Shown one piece after another: positions 44,575 through 53,929 of a DNA stretch of 64,000 bases. Position 1 is the first letter of the stretch. The number at the start of each line of letters is the position of its first letter. The notes under the pieces are model-generated. The model searched no databases. It had not been told where the DNA came from and saw only the letters and a program-made list of their open reading frames with translations. A program made the translations under genes and the position numbers. The DNA comes from Arenibacter amylolyticus (GTDB lineage Bacteria > Bacteroidota > Bacteroidia > Flavobacteriales > Flavobacteriaceae), in the NCBI RefSeq assembly GCF_002150785.1, contig NZ_MTAZ01000015.1, positions 1 through 64,000 of the forward strand, written 5' to 3'.

Positions 44575-45462
44575 ATGCAGCTTCTTGTTTTTCTATTGGT
44601 TTATCCCATTCTTTGGATTATTTCCATCCTTCCATACCGACTCTTTTATGCGTTTTCCGATGTGGTTTTTTTTCTGGTCTACCATATAGCAGGATATCGC
44701 AAGCAGGTGGTATTAAACAACCTATCTCTTGTTTTCCCAAAAATGGACAGAAAGGAGCTCTTACAGATTAGAAAGGACTTCTACCACCATATGTGCGATA
44801 TGTTCTTGGAAATGGTGAAAACCATGACCATTTCCAAAAAAAAGGTAAAGCAACGATATCACGTTACCAATATAGAATTGCTACAGGAGATTTTGGCAGA
44901 GAAAAGTGTTTTAGCAGTGTGTTCCCATTATGCCAACTGGGAATGGAACGTTAGTATTAACAACTATATAGACGCAAAAGGGTACGCGGTATATCAAAAG
45001 ATAGGGAATCCTTATTTTGACCGATTGGTAAGAAAGATTAGAGCAAAATGGAACACAGTCCCTATTACCACCAGTGAAACCCCAAAAACTGTACTTTACA
45101 ACGAGCGAAAAGGAGTTAGAGCCATTTATGGTATGGTAAGCGACCAATCCCCACAAGCACACAGAGCCAACTATTGGAGTGAGTTTATGGGTATAAAAGT
45201 CCCCATCTACAACGGTGCGGAAGCGCTAGCTAGAAAACTAGACCTTGCAGTGGTGTTTTTAAAAGTATCAAAAGTAAAAAGGGGGTTTTACGAAGTAGAA
45301 GTTATCCCTATCACCCTATCTGGAAAAAATACCAGCGAGCACGAAATAACCGAACAGTTCCTAAAACTTACCGAAGAACAGATAAGGGAAAATCCGGCTT
45401 ACTACCTATGGACTCATAGAAGATGGAAGCACCGGGATAAGGTTCCTGCCCAGTTTAGCTAG
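44575..45462 (+). CDS. Lysophospholipid acyltransferase (lipid A biosynthesis acyltransferase, LpxL/HtrB-like)
   Basis: A 295-aa membrane-associated acyltransferase. An N-terminal hydrophobic anchor (residues 1-28) precedes the HX4E catalytic motif, with H118 and E123 in CSHYANWEW. This is the LpxL/LpxM type (a variant of HX4D). A second conserved block is GMVSDQSPQ (about 195-203), and a DRxR-like stretch occurs in the C-terminal half. It would add a fatty acid to lipid A or a related lipid at the inner membrane. The gene is divergent from the rhomboid gene. Confidence 0.88.
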   Translation: MQLLVFLLVYPILWIISILPYRLFYAFSDVVFFLVYHIAGYRKQVVLNNLSLVFPKMDRKELLQIRKDFYHHMCDMFLEMVKTMTISKKKVKQRYHVTNIELLQEILAEKSVLAVCSHYANWEWNVSINNYIDAKGYAVYQKIGNPYFDRLVRKIRAKWNTVPITTSETPKTVLYNERKGVRAIYGMVSDQSPQAHRANYWSEFMGIKVPIYNGAEALARKLDLAVVFLKVSKVKRGFYEVEVIPITLSGKNTSEHEITEQFLKLTEEQIRENPAYYLWTHRRWKHRDKVPAQFS

Positions 45463-45601
45463 TTACTTTTTTCCAGAAGCGAACAACTTAAAACAACTAG
45501 TAATTAGATAGTTATACATATCCTTTTTTTTTAATGGAAGCTCCCTAGGGAAACACCTTTAGGACCTTGGTGTGTATTCTACTGGGGACAACCCCTATCA
45601 C

Positions 45602-45790
45602 CTTTTTCCAACAACGTTTATTGACTATAATAAAAGAGGGGATGACGAAATAGGGAACCTTAGACTTAATAAAAATATTATTCTTTCTCCCTCCCACTAT
45701 AGTTTAAACCAAGCCTGATATCCGTTATGTATGAATACTAACTATTGCAACCCCTTGAATTTTTGGGATAAAATGTTTGGTATCTACATG
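45602..45790 (+). pseudogene. Remnant of a sterol desaturase/fatty-acid hydroxylase gene
   Basis: Three adjacent frames together give a recognisable C-terminal part of the fatty acid hydroxylase superfamily (PF04116-type). Frame 1 (45602-45715) reads to SPSHYSLNQA then TGA, aligning to the family's TPSHHxVHHA. Frame 2 (45717-45731) gives DIRYV. Frame 3 (from about 45734) gives NTNYCNPLNFWDKMFGIY, aligning to TNYGNxLxxWDKMFGTY. The order and spacing match a single ancestral gene interrupted by indels. The third His cluster is lost (HYSLNQ in place of HHxVHH), so the product cannot bind its di-iron centre. Upstream sequence (to about 45463) is too decayed to trace. It lies downstream of the acyltransferase gene on the same strand. 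Confidence 0.6.
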
Positions 45791-45991
45791 GAATTACTCG
45801 TTTTGCAAAATAGGGAAGCTTTATGGAGGTGTACATTAGGGTCTTTGTTGCTTTATTCCACAAGGCTGGAAGGGGCAAGGCTGGAAAACAAAATCATAAG
45901 CCCTTTATACCCCTTAGTTAGCGCCATACCGGGGCACACCAGACCGCCAAACTAATTCGCAATAATTACCTACAACAAAAGCTTTCCATAA

Positions 45992-46786
45992 CTAAGGAGT
46001 AAAGACCAGGGTAGCCATAACTATACAATGATCTGAAGCATAATTTTCACAAAGCACTTGGTAGTCTGTCACCTTCCACTTGGAGGGCAAATTGTACAAA
46101 ATATGGTCTATGCTAATACGTGGATTATCTGAAGGCCAGGTAGGCAAATTTGCCTCAGGTATATTTGGTTTGGTAAATTCTTTAAGCAGTAATTTTATAG
46201 ACTGGTCCTTAGTTTCGGCATTTAAATCCCCAGCCAGCACTGTAGGATAAGGGGATCCCTTAAGTTTTTCTACCAAGGCTTTTGCTTGCATTACCCTATC
46301 CGCAGCATCTTTTTGATGATCTAAATGAGTTGCAACAAATTGAATAATATTGCCTTGTGCGGTTTTCACTTTGGCAATTAGGGCCGCTCTAGGTTCAGAA
46401 TTTGGCAAATGGGGCAAGGCATAATTTTCTGTTTCTAGGAAACTATATTGAGAAAGTATTCCTTCGCCATATTCCCCTCCGTCATAATACATAGCACGCC
46501 CAAACAGGGAGGCCATTTGGGTTCTATATCCCAATTCAGTAGGCAGATCGTACGCTTTTGCTCTATTAGTCTTAAAATCTACCTCCTGTAGGGCAACCAA
46601 ATGAGGGTTATAACTGCGAATGACCCCTGCAAGGGTGTCTAAGTTAAAATCGTTTTTAACCGTTGCTCCATGAAGAATATTAAAACTCATTATCCTCAGG
46701 GTGTCCGTTTGTGCATTTACCTGACCAATAGCCACCAGCAACGCTCCACAAATAAATAGAAGTATTCTAGTTAGTTTTATCCTCAT
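45992..46786 (-). CDS. Exported endonuclease/exonuclease/phosphatase (EEP) family protein
   Basis: A 264-aa exported EEP-fold hydrolase. A signal peptide (residues 1-25, ending VNAQ) precedes the fold. Motifs seen in order are MSFNILHG (about 33-40), LQEVDF (about 65-70), GDLNAE (about 184-189) and SDHCIVMA (about 252-259). These provide the catalytic Asn, Glu, Asp and His. The substrate could be DNA, a sugar or inositol phosphate, or a phospholipid. Secretion argues against a DNA-repair role. It lies 92 bp downstream of glmM on the same strand with a terminator between. Confidence 0.85.
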   Translation of the reverse strand: MRIKLTRILLFICGALLVAIGQVNAQTDTLRIMSFNILHGATVKNDFNLDTLAGVIRSYNPHLVALQEVDFKTNRAKAYDLPTELGYRTQMASLFGRAMYYDGGEYGEGILSQYSFLETENYALPHLPNSEPRAALIAKVKTAQGNIIQFVATHLDHQKDAADRVMQAKALVEKLKGSPYPTVLAGDLNAETKDQSIKLLLKEFTKPNIPEANLPTWPSDNPRISIDHILYNLPSKWKVTDYQVLCENYASDHCIVMATLVFTP

Positions 46787-46812
46787 TTTAATCTTTTAAG
46801 AATTTAGGAGCA

Positions 46813-46849
46813 AAATAAAGGTGCTGGAGTAAACCAACACCTTTTATTT
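46813..46849 (-). terminator. Terminator between glmM and the EEP gene
   Basis: AAATAAAGGTG pairs with CACCTTTTATTT around a loop of about 15 bases, 30 bp after the glmM stop. Confidence 0.6.
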
Positions 46850-46878
46850 CACTACGGTATATTATATTATTAGGTCAC

Positions 46879-48267
46879 TTAAAGTCCCGCAACTTCTTTG
46901 ATTTCCCCTATGATCTTATCAGCAAGGGAATCCGCTTCGGGCTGACTCTTAGCTTCGGTGTAGATTCTAATAATGGGTTCGGTATTAGATTTTCGCAAAT
47001 GCACCCAATTCTCAGGAAAATCAATTTTAACTCCATCAATGGTGGAAATATCCTCTTCCTTATATTTCTCGGCCATAGCAGTTAAAATTCCATCAACATC
47101 CAATCCTGGGGTTAATTCAATCTTTTTCTTACTCATATAGTAACTTGGGTAACTGGCCCTAAGTTCACTTACCGTACCCCCTCTTTCTGCCATTAGCATC
47201 AAGAATAGTGCAGTCCCAACAAGGGAATCCCTTCCGTAATGACTCTCAGGATAGATAATACCGCCATTACCCTCACCACCAATTACGGCCTTGTTCTTTT
47301 TCATCAAAGAAACTACATTTACTTCCCCCACAGCGGAAGCCTCATAGGTACCCCCATGCTTTTCTGTAATATCTCGTAGGGCTCTACTAGACGATAGGTT
47401 AGAGACCGTATTACCCTTTGTTTTACTCAGCACATAATCTGCACAGGCAACTAGCGTATATTCTTCTCCAAACATCTCCCCTTCATTGGTAATAAATGCT
47501 AATCTATCTACATCTGGATCTACAACAACCCCAAAATCTGCTTTCTCCTTTACTACTAGGTCGCAAATATCCCCTAAATGTTCCTTTAGTGGCTCTGGGT
47601 TATGCGGAAAATGCCCTGTAGGTTCGCAATAAAGCTCTACCACCTCTACCCCTAACTCCCTTAAGAGTTTTGGTATGGCAATTCCTCCCGTAGAATTTAC
47701 ACCGTCTACCACCACTTTAAATTTAGCGGCTTTAATGACGTCTGCATCAACCAGGGAAAGATTTAAAACTTCGTCTATATGGATATCAATATAGGAATCG
47801 TTTCGGGTAATAGCCCCCAAGTCATCGACCCCTGCAAACTCAAACGCTTCTTCCTCTGCAATTTCCAATATCTTAGCACCTTGCTTGGCATCCAAAAACT
47901 CTCCCTTTTCATTTAACAGCTTAAGCGCGTTCCATTGCTTAGGATTGTGGCTCGCGGTAAGAATAATTCCGCCATCCGCATTTTCTAGGGGAACCGCTAT
48001 TTCTACGGTAGGAGTAGTAGAAAGATCTAAATCTACCACATCTATCCCCAGCCCTACCAGGGTAGATACCACTAAATTTTGGATCATTTCACCCGATAAT
48101 CGGGCATCCCTTCCTATCACTACCTTCAGCTTATCCTTTTTAGAATAGTCTTTTAACCAAATTCCGTAAGCAGCGGCAAATTTTACTGCGTCTATAGGTG
48201 TTAAATTGTCTCCAGGTTTTCCTCCGATGGTACCTCGGATTCCTGAAATGGATTTAATTAATGTCAT
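46879..48267 (-). CDS. glmM: Phosphoglucosamine mutase
   Basis: A 462-aa phosphohexomutase. The catalytic phosphoserine is S106 in TASHNPKQWNALK. The metal-binding loop DPDVDRLAF (about 240-248) and substrate loop GEGNGGIIYPESH (about 323-335) fit GlmM. It makes glucosamine-1-phosphate from glucosamine-6-phosphate for peptidoglycan and LPS. An in-frame ATG at 48291 would add 8 residues. I prefer the start at 48267 because a TATATTTG promoter element (48296-48289) lies 21 bp before it, and 48291 falls inside that element. The protein then begins MTLIKSISGIRG, as in relatives. Confidence 0.94.
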   Translation of the reverse strand: MTLIKSISGIRGTIGGKPGDNLTPIDAVKFAAAYGIWLKDYSKKDKLKVVIGRDARLSGEMIQNLVVSTLVGLGIDVVDLDLSTTPTVEIAVPLENADGGIILTASHNPKQWNALKLLNEKGEFLDAKQGAKILEIAEEEAFEFAGVDDLGAITRNDSYIDIHIDEVLNLSLVDADVIKAAKFKVVVDGVNSTGGIAIPKLLRELGVEVVELYCEPTGHFPHNPEPLKEHLGDICDLVVKEKADFGVVVDPDVDRLAFITNEGEMFGEEYTLVACADYVLSKTKGNTVSNLSSSRALRDITEKHGGTYEASAVGEVNVVSLMKKNKAVIGGEGNGGIIYPESHYGRDSLVGTALFLMLMAERGGTVSELRASYPSYYMSKKKIELTPGLDVDGILTAMAEKYKEEDISTIDGVKIDFPENWVHLRKSNTEPIIRIYTEAKSQPEADSLADKIIGEIKEVAGL

Positions 48268-48288
48268 TTTTACAAGTATAAGTTTATA

Positions 48289-48296
48289 CAAATATA
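48289..48296 (-). promoter_or_regulatory. -7 element of glmM, decides the start codon
   Basis: On the minus strand TATATTTG, 21 bp before the ATG at 48267. Transcription from it would begin past the upstream in-frame ATG at 48291, excluding that ATG as the start. Confidence 0.55.
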
Positions 48297-48363
48297 ATTG
48301 GTTAGGTTTAATTCTTATGGACCTATGTTGTAAATTCGTTCATTATAACTTTCTTTTGCTTAA

Positions 48364-48963
48364 ATGAATTTTTTAGCACATATATATCTCTCCCATAATG
48401 ATGACGAAATTACTATCGGAAATTTTATAGCCGACAGTATTCGGGGAAATAACTACAAACATTTGCCCCAAAGAGTTCAGCTGGGAATTGTGCTCCATAG
48501 ATCTATTGATAGTTTTACGGATGCCCATCCCATCTTTAGGAAGAGCACCAGACGTCTACACCCCCATTACAGTCACTATAGCGGGGTAATCGTGGACATT
48601 TATTACGATCACTTTTTGGCAAAAAACTGGGCGAATTATTCAGACGTTCCGCTTGCCGATTACACTGCAAATTTTTATAGTATTTTAGAGGATAATTACG
48701 AGATTTTACCTTTAAGAGTACGACGGATGATGCCACATATGATTACTGATGACTGGCTATTAAATTATTCCAAGCTAGCCGGTATAGACGCAGTTTTAAA
48801 AGGAATAAACCGTCGTACCCAGAATAAATCCAGAATGAATATGGCCATTGTGGACTTAAAGAAGCATTACGCCCAATTTGAAAACGAATTTACCGAATTT
48901 TTTTCGGAGCTAAAAGCCCATGCAAGGGAGGAATATATCTCCTTGACCAAAACAAAAATTTAA
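48364..48963 (+). CDS. Acyl carrier protein phosphodiesterase (AcpH-like)
   Basis: A 199-aa cytoplasmic hydrolase of the AcpH family, which removes the 4'-phosphopantetheine group from acyl carrier protein. The N-terminal MNFLAHIYLSHNDDEITIGN (residues 1-20) with the family His at H6, the NFIADSIRG block, and LHRSIDSFTDAHPIF (about 49-63) are characteristic. These contain Asp/His residues of an HD-like metal centre. Length is normal. It is divergent from glmM and 27 bp ahead of the gamma-glutamyltransferase gene, so the two may be co-transcribed. Confidence 0.9.
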   Translation: MNFLAHIYLSHNDDEITIGNFIADSIRGNNYKHLPQRVQLGIVLHRSIDSFTDAHPIFRKSTRRLHPHYSHYSGVIVDIYYDHFLAKNWANYSDVPLADYTANFYSILEDNYEILPLRVRRMMPHMITDDWLLNYSKLAGIDAVLKGINRRTQNKSRMNMAIVDLKKHYAQFENEFTEFFSELKAHAREEYISLTKTKI

Positions 48964-48990
48964 ATAAAGAAACATAACTATTTACCGTCT

Positions 48991-50679
48991 ATGAAACTAC
49001 ATCGAATTATTATCGTTTTACTATTCATTGCTTTCGTTTCCTGTAAAAAAAGTGTTCCCGCACCTACCGGATTGGTTACAGAGAAGGCCATGGTGGTATC
49101 TGCCCGTGAAGAAGCTTCCAAAATTGGATCGGATATTCTGGAAAAAGGAGGAAATGCTTTTGATGCAATGGTAGCTACAGAATTGGCACTTGCGGTAGCC
49201 TACCCTTTTGCAGGGAATATTGGTGGAGGCGGATTTATGGTGTATAGAATGTCCGACGGTGCATTTGGTGGACTAGACTATCGGGAAAAAGCCCCCTTAT
49301 CTGCACATAAGGACATGTATCTAGATTCTGTTGGGAATGTTATCCCTAATATGAGCACCTTAGGTGCCACGGCCGTGGGAGTGCCAGGGACGGTAGCTGG
49401 GGTAATGGCGGTACATACAAAATTTGGATCCCTGCCATTAAAGGATTTACTAGAGCCAGTTATCGCCTTAGCGGAAAGAGGGGTAGTAGTCACCAAAAAA
49501 CAAGAAGCCCGATTAGCGAGTTACCGGGATCTCTTTATTGAAGTAAATGGCGACAGCACCTTTTTTGCCCATCCTTTTAAACAAGGAGACACTATAAAGT
49601 ACAAGGCGTTGGCCAGCACCTTGAGAAAAATTGCAGAAGAAGGGAAAGACGGATTCTACAAGGGAGAGGTAGCCGAAAAACTAAGTGCTTTTATTCAAAG
49701 TAAGGGTGGCTTTATCACAATGGAAGATTTGGCCAGGTACGAAGCCAAGTGGAGAGATCCGCTTGCATTTACCTATAAAGATTTAAAAATCATCTCCATG
49801 AGTCCGCCCAGTAGTGGGGGTTTTACCATGCAGCAAATCCTAAAGATGATGGAGCCGTACGAAATCTCCAAGTTTGGCCATAATTCTGCCAAGACTATCC
49901 AGCTATTTACAGAGGCCTCCAGAAGGGCCTATGCCGATAGGAATTACCATTTGGGCGACCCAGATTTTGTAGAGATTCCCATGGCGGAATTATTGAGCGA
50001 TAGTTACTTACAGCAACGAATGGCTAATTTTACTTTTGAAAAGGCAACCAAATCCTCCGAAGTTTCCCATGGTGAGGTTGCTATCGTGGAAAGTGATGAG
50101 ACTACCCACTACTCCATTATAGATTCTTATGGCAATGCAGTTTCGGCAACCACTACCATAAATGGTGGCTATGGTTCCAAATTATTTTCCGATGAACTTG
50201 GGTTTTTCCTAAATAATGAAATGGACGATTTTAGTGCCAAACCAGGCGTTCCCAATATGTTTGGACTCATTGGTGCGGAGGCCAATAGCATTATGCCAGA
50301 AAAAAGAATGCTGAGTAGCATGACCCCTACTATTGTAGAAAAAGAAGGCAAGTTATGGATGGTAGTAGGCACCCCAGGCGGGTCTACCATAATTACTGCG
50401 GTGGCACAGACCATCCTTAATGGATACGAATTTAATATGGGCATGCAGGCCGCGGTAGACGCACCCCGATTTCATCACCAATGGATGCCAGATAATGTGG
50501 TTTTTGAACCTAACGGTTTCTCCCCAGATTTAGTGCAAGAACTAAAAGAAAAAGGATATATCATAAATGAAGAACGCACTCCAATTATTGGAAAAGTAGA
50601 TGCCATTATGGTATTGCCGGACGGTAGGTTAGAAGGTGGCGCAGACCATAGGGGCGATGATACCGCCGTAGGTTTTTAA
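48991..50679 (+). CDS. ggt: Gamma-glutamyltransferase, lipoprotein form
   Basis: A 562-aa Ntn hydrolase that transfers or hydrolyses the gamma-glutamyl group of glutathione and related peptides. The nucleophile and autoprocessing residue is T371 in ETTHYSI, followed by DSYGNAVSATTTINGGYGS. The oxyanion GG pair is in TPGGSTIITA (about 469). A lipobox, FVSC, ends at residue 19 (signal peptide MKLHRIIIVLLFIAFVS), so the enzyme is anchored to a membrane, whereas proteobacterial GGT is soluble in the periplasm. The gene lies 11 bp before the next uncharacterised gene. Confidence 0.93.
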   Translation: MKLHRIIIVLLFIAFVSCKKSVPAPTGLVTEKAMVVSAREEASKIGSDILEKGGNAFDAMVATELALAVAYPFAGNIGGGGFMVYRMSDGAFGGLDYREKAPLSAHKDMYLDSVGNVIPNMSTLGATAVGVPGTVAGVMAVHTKFGSLPLKDLLEPVIALAERGVVVTKKQEARLASYRDLFIEVNGDSTFFAHPFKQGDTIKYKALASTLRKIAEEGKDGFYKGEVAEKLSAFIQSKGGFITMEDLARYEAKWRDPLAFTYKDLKIISMSPPSSGGFTMQQILKMMEPYEISKFGHNSAKTIQLFTEASRRAYADRNYHLGDPDFVEIPMAELLSDSYLQQRMANFTFEKATKSSEVSHGEVAIVESDETTHYSIIDSYGNAVSATTTINGGYGSKLFSDELGFFLNNEMDDFSAKPGVPNMFGLIGAEANSIMPEKRMLSSMTPTIVEKEGKLWMVVGTPGGSTIITAVAQTILNGYEFNMGMQAAVDAPRFHHQWMPDNVVFEPNGFSPDLVQELKEKGYIINEERTPIIGKVDAIMVLPDGRLEGGADHRGDDTAVGF

Positions 50680-50690
50680 GAGATTTAAAA

Positions 50691-51395
50691 ATGATAAAGA
50701 AAATTGGAAAATGGGTTTTAGGCACTGTTCTATTATTATTGGTGGTGCTTGGAACCCTATTTGCTATTATGCACGAATCCCGACCCCATGGTATTGTTGG
50801 TACGGAAGCGGATGCCCTGGCCAATAAAATGCTCACGGCCCTAAATTATGAGGCCTACAAAAATACCCGTTTCTTAGAATGGTCCTTCGCCAATGACCGT
50901 CATCACTATATGTGGGATAAGGAACAGCATCAGGTAACTGTAAGATGGGAAGACTATACGGTAAACCTTCATTTAAAAGATACGAATTTTGGGGAGGTGC
51001 TGGAAAGTGGCAATACAATAGATGGATCCGAAATGGTGAAGATCCTGAAAAAGGCCCGTAAATATTTTAATAATGATTCTTTTTGGTTGGTGGCGCCCTA
51101 TAAGGTGTACGACCCAGGTACCCAACGAAGTCTGGTAACCCTAGACGACGGCACCCAAGGTCTTTTAGTTACTTACACTACTGGAGGGGATACCCCTGGG
51201 GATTCCTATTTATGGTTGTTGAACGGTGAAGGCATTCCACAAAGCTTTAAAATGTGGGTGAACATTATCCCCATCGGGGGATTGGAAGCCAGCTGGGAAG
51301 GTTGGCAGTTAACGGAAAGCGGTGCCTGGTTGCCCACTATCCATAAATTAGGTCCTATTAGCCTTGGCTTGGGCACCGTTAAGGGATACAACTAA
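50691..51395 (+). CDS. Uncharacterised membrane-anchored or exported protein
   Basis: A 234-aa protein with an N-terminal hydrophobic segment (residues 9-27) that looks like an uncleaved anchor rather than a signal peptide. The rest is a soluble, beta-rich domain with aromatic repeats (for example GGLEASWEGWQLTESGAW, about 203-220). It faces the periplasm. It starts 11 bp after the gamma-glutamyltransferase stop, so it is probably in the same operon. I do not recognise the family, and no catalytic motif is visible. Confidence 0.72.
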   Translation: MIKKIGKWVLGTVLLLLVVLGTLFAIMHESRPHGIVGTEADALANKMLTALNYEAYKNTRFLEWSFANDRHHYMWDKEQHQVTVRWEDYTVNLHLKDTNFGEVLESGNTIDGSEMVKILKKARKYFNNDSFWLVAPYKVYDPGTQRSLVTLDDGTQGLLVTYTTGGDTPGDSYLWLLNGEGIPQSFKMWVNIIPIGGLEASWEGWQLTESGAWLPTIHKLGPISLGLGTVKGYN

Positions 51396-51604
51396 AAAGT
51401 TAACCAACAAATATTGAAGCAATTGAGTCTTTGAAAGGATGAAAATATCCAAATTGTAGGAAAAAGGAAATTATCGTTCAGTGGTTACGTATGAAAATTA
51501 TAAAATTTAGGTTTTAGGATAAGAAATAGTGCATTTTATCCGTTATCTACGTAATTCATCCTATATTTAGCCACATTAATTCATCAATTTACATCATTTT
51601 TTAC

Positions 51605-52897
51605 ATGCTGCGCAGCAAAATAGTAATCCTTGGCTCTTTTTTAATACTTTCAATTTTTATCCTTGTTTCCATTGGTTTCTCCCTAAGGTCACACAAGAGC
51701 GACCAGGGCACTGGTGAATCGGCCCTAGCCGAAATTAAAGAGGAAGTAGACCCCTACGAGCTAAAGATGTATAGAATGCATCAGCGCGACTTGCAGATTG
51801 CATTAAAGGCTTATTTTGAAAAGGCGATTGCAGCGGGAGATATTGTAGGCGCAGGAGTGAGTATTGTAAAAGGGGACTCCATTGTAATTTCGGATGGATT
51901 TGGTAAACGGGAATTCAACCAAAAGGATAAGGTAAACGGTGAAACTGTATTTAGACTAGGATCCCTATCCAAAGGTTTTGCTGGTGTTTTGGCCGCTAAC
52001 CTAAAGAGTGAGGGCAAATTGGATTGGGAGGACAGGGTAAGTGATTTTATCCCTGCTTTCCGTTTAGGGGATAAGAACAATACCGATAGTATTACACTTG
52101 CCAATATATTGTCTCATACTTCTGGTACTCCCTATCATAGTTACACCAATCTTATTGAGGCCGGACTTCCACTAACCACCATAGCAGAACGATTTAAGGA
52201 CGTGGCTCCCATTAGCAAACCTGGTAGAATGTATAGTTACCAAAATGCCATGTTTGCCTTATGTGAGGAGATGGTATTACAGGCCACTGGTCAAGAATTA
52301 GCCAGCTGTTTAACCAATAGATTTTTTAAGCCCCTGGGGATGGATAATATCTCTATGGATTACGAAACCTTAGCGCATAGGGAAAATGTGGCCAAACCAC
52401 ATTCTAGAACCAGAAACGGATGGAGAACGTTAAGTCTTAATAAAAATTACTACAATGCAGTTTCAGCTGGGGGAATTAATGCCAGTGCCTTGGATATGGG
52501 AAAATGGATGCGTTTTTTATTGGGACACCACCCAGAATTAATGGACTATACTGCACTTCAGGAAACTTTCACCCCTTTTGTAGAGGTTGGAGGTAGCAGA
52601 AAGTATTACCATCGTTGGCCAGGACATTTAAAATCCTATTATGGTTTTGGATGGCGGATCCACACCTTTACCGAGGAGGAAAATATGACCGAAAAAACAG
52701 TTTGGCATCACGGTGGAAGCGTTAACAATTACCGGAATGAGATTGCGGTGTATCCACAAGACGATCTTGGCATTTGCGTACTCCTGAATAGTAATTCTAA
52801 ATTGGCAAGAAATGTTATTCCAGATTTATATCAGATTGTAAAAGAGGTATATAGCATTGCTCCTCCTATAATAGTTCAACAAAAAACCGAATCTTAA
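51605..52897 (+). CDS. Serine hydrolase, class C beta-lactamase/DD-peptidase family
   Basis: A 430-aa protein with an N-terminal membrane anchor (residues 6-25) and a beta-lactamase-like domain. The SxxK motif is S120-L-S-K123 in RLGSLSKGF. The YxN motif is in MYSYQNAMF (about 207-215). The third motif is HHGGSV (near residue 370). These make an acyl-serine hydrolase, either a penicillin-binding-like peptidase or an esterase. True AmpC-type resistance is unlikely, since the third motif is HxG rather than KTG. It is probably periplasmic and membrane-tethered. A terminator lies after it. Confidence 0.88.
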   Translation: MLRSKIVILGSFLILSIFILVSIGFSLRSHKSDQGTGESALAEIKEEVDPYELKMYRMHQRDLQIALKAYFEKAIAAGDIVGAGVSIVKGDSIVISDGFGKREFNQKDKVNGETVFRLGSLSKGFAGVLAANLKSEGKLDWEDRVSDFIPAFRLGDKNNTDSITLANILSHTSGTPYHSYTNLIEAGLPLTTIAERFKDVAPISKPGRMYSYQNAMFALCEEMVLQATGQELASCLTNRFFKPLGMDNISMDYETLAHRENVAKPHSRTRNGWRTLSLNKNYYNAVSAGGINASALDMGKWMRFLLGHHPELMDYTALQETFTPFVEVGGSRKYYHRWPGHLKSYYGFGWRIHTFTEEENMTEKTVWHHGGSVNNYRNEIAVYPQDDLGICVLLNSNSKLARNVIPDLYQIVKEVYSIAPPIIVQQKTES

Positions 52898-52993
52898 TTT
52901 ATACGAAGGGAGTATGTGGGCTTAATGCCATCCCCCCCACGAATAGAGTACGCCAATAGAAAAACATTTCGCTACTACTCTGGTAGCCAGCCA

Positions 52994-53030
52994 TAAAAAA
53001 AGGCTTTACCATCTTGGCAAAGCCTTTAAT
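52994..53030. terminator. Bidirectional terminator between serine hydrolase and USP genes
   Basis: AAAGGCTTTACC pairs imperfectly with GGCAAAGCCTTT around ATCTT, with A/T-runs on each side, between convergent genes. Confidence 0.75.
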
Positions 53031-53050
53031 CACACTATTTCTTTCTAAAT

Positions 53051-53929
53051 TTATTTAACCACCAACAAGGGCATCGTCCTATTCACCAACAATAGGTCAT
53101 TGGTAATACTTCCGATAAAGAGGGAAGTAATATTATTCCCTCCCCTAGCAGTCATCAGAATAATATCGAATTCCCCTTTCTCTGCCTCTCGTTCTATGAC
53201 CTCCACTACCGAGAGATCTTCCCTATCTATATTCTTAAATTCTACATCGTCCGAAAGTCGGTATTTTTTCTTGTACTGATTAAATCGGGCATGTAAATGA
53301 GAATGCGTTTTATCGTGGGCCTTTCTAGTATCAATATAGGGGAAGTAAAAAGACGGAATATTGTACACGTGAAGGGCTTGTATCTCCCCTTTATCACTAT
53401 GAACCAAACTTCTTGCGGCAGAAAAGGCTTTGGCCGAATTAGAACTAAAATCAATGGGCACCAAAACCTTTTGGAATCTATGTCTAGCATCCTCTGGCAC
53501 CAACAATAAATGAGTATTTAGCATACGAACCAATTTTTGTGGCAATGCCCCGGTACCTTGAAACTCGTCCTTATTCCCCAGTACCACTAGGTCTATATCG
53601 TACTCCTTGGCCATATGCCCTAAAATACTTTCCGTATAATTATCGGAAGTAATTACAACGGTATGGGCTGCGTTTCCTTTGTAATTTTCTTTTACAGAGC
53701 GCTCCAATTCGCGCTCTACGATATCTTCGACCGTGATATCGTCTTTTAGAAAATCTTCGTAAAGGTTATAAAGTTTGGACTGCTTTATATTATGGGTAAA
53801 ATATAAATGGTTTACTTTCCATACGGTAGTTAAATAACTTACATACTGAAGTAGAATTGGATCCATCCGCGTTAGATCCAGTGCTACCATAATATTTAAT
53901 TCGTTATCTAGATTTATATTCTTTGTCAT
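53051..53929 (-). CDS. Universal stress protein, two-domain
   Basis: A 292-aa protein with two UspA-like domains. Domain 1 (about 10-145) begins with LNIMVALDLTRMDP. Domain 2 (about 150-292) begins VLVPIDFSSNSAKAFSAARS. The nucleotide-binding pattern in domain 2 is degenerate, ending TARGGNNITSLFIGSITNDL, where a GxxG and a later GS are kept. Its ATG directly follows the stop of the BCCT transporter gene (TAA then ATG), so the two proteins are made together. In other bacteria USP domains sit with or fused to transporters, where they sense nucleotides or salt stress; here a role in regulating osmolyte import is inference. Confidence 0.85.
   Translation of the reverse strand: MTKNINLDNELNIMVALDLTRMDPILLQYVSYLTTVWKVNHLYFTHNIKQSKLYNLYEDFLKDDITVEDIVERELERSVKENYKGNAAHTVVITSDNYTESILGHMAKEYDIDLVVLGNKDEFQGTGALPQKLVRMLNTHLLLVPEDARHRFQKVLVPIDFSSNSAKAFSAARSLVHSDKGEIQALHVYNIPSFYFPYIDTRKAHDKTHSHLHARFNQYKKKYRLSDDVEFKNIDREDLSVVEVIEREAEKGEFDIILMTARGGNNITSLFIGSITNDLLLVNRTMPLLVVK

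Noticed and set aside
45731-45955. 74-codon open frame as an intact small gene
   Set aside because: Its first 18 residues match the fatty-acid hydroxylase C-terminal motif and continue from earlier frames, so it is part of a broken gene.
46879-48291. Longer GlmM start at 48291
   Set aside because: It falls inside a TATATTTG promoter element, and the eight extra residues are not seen at the N-terminus of typical GlmM.
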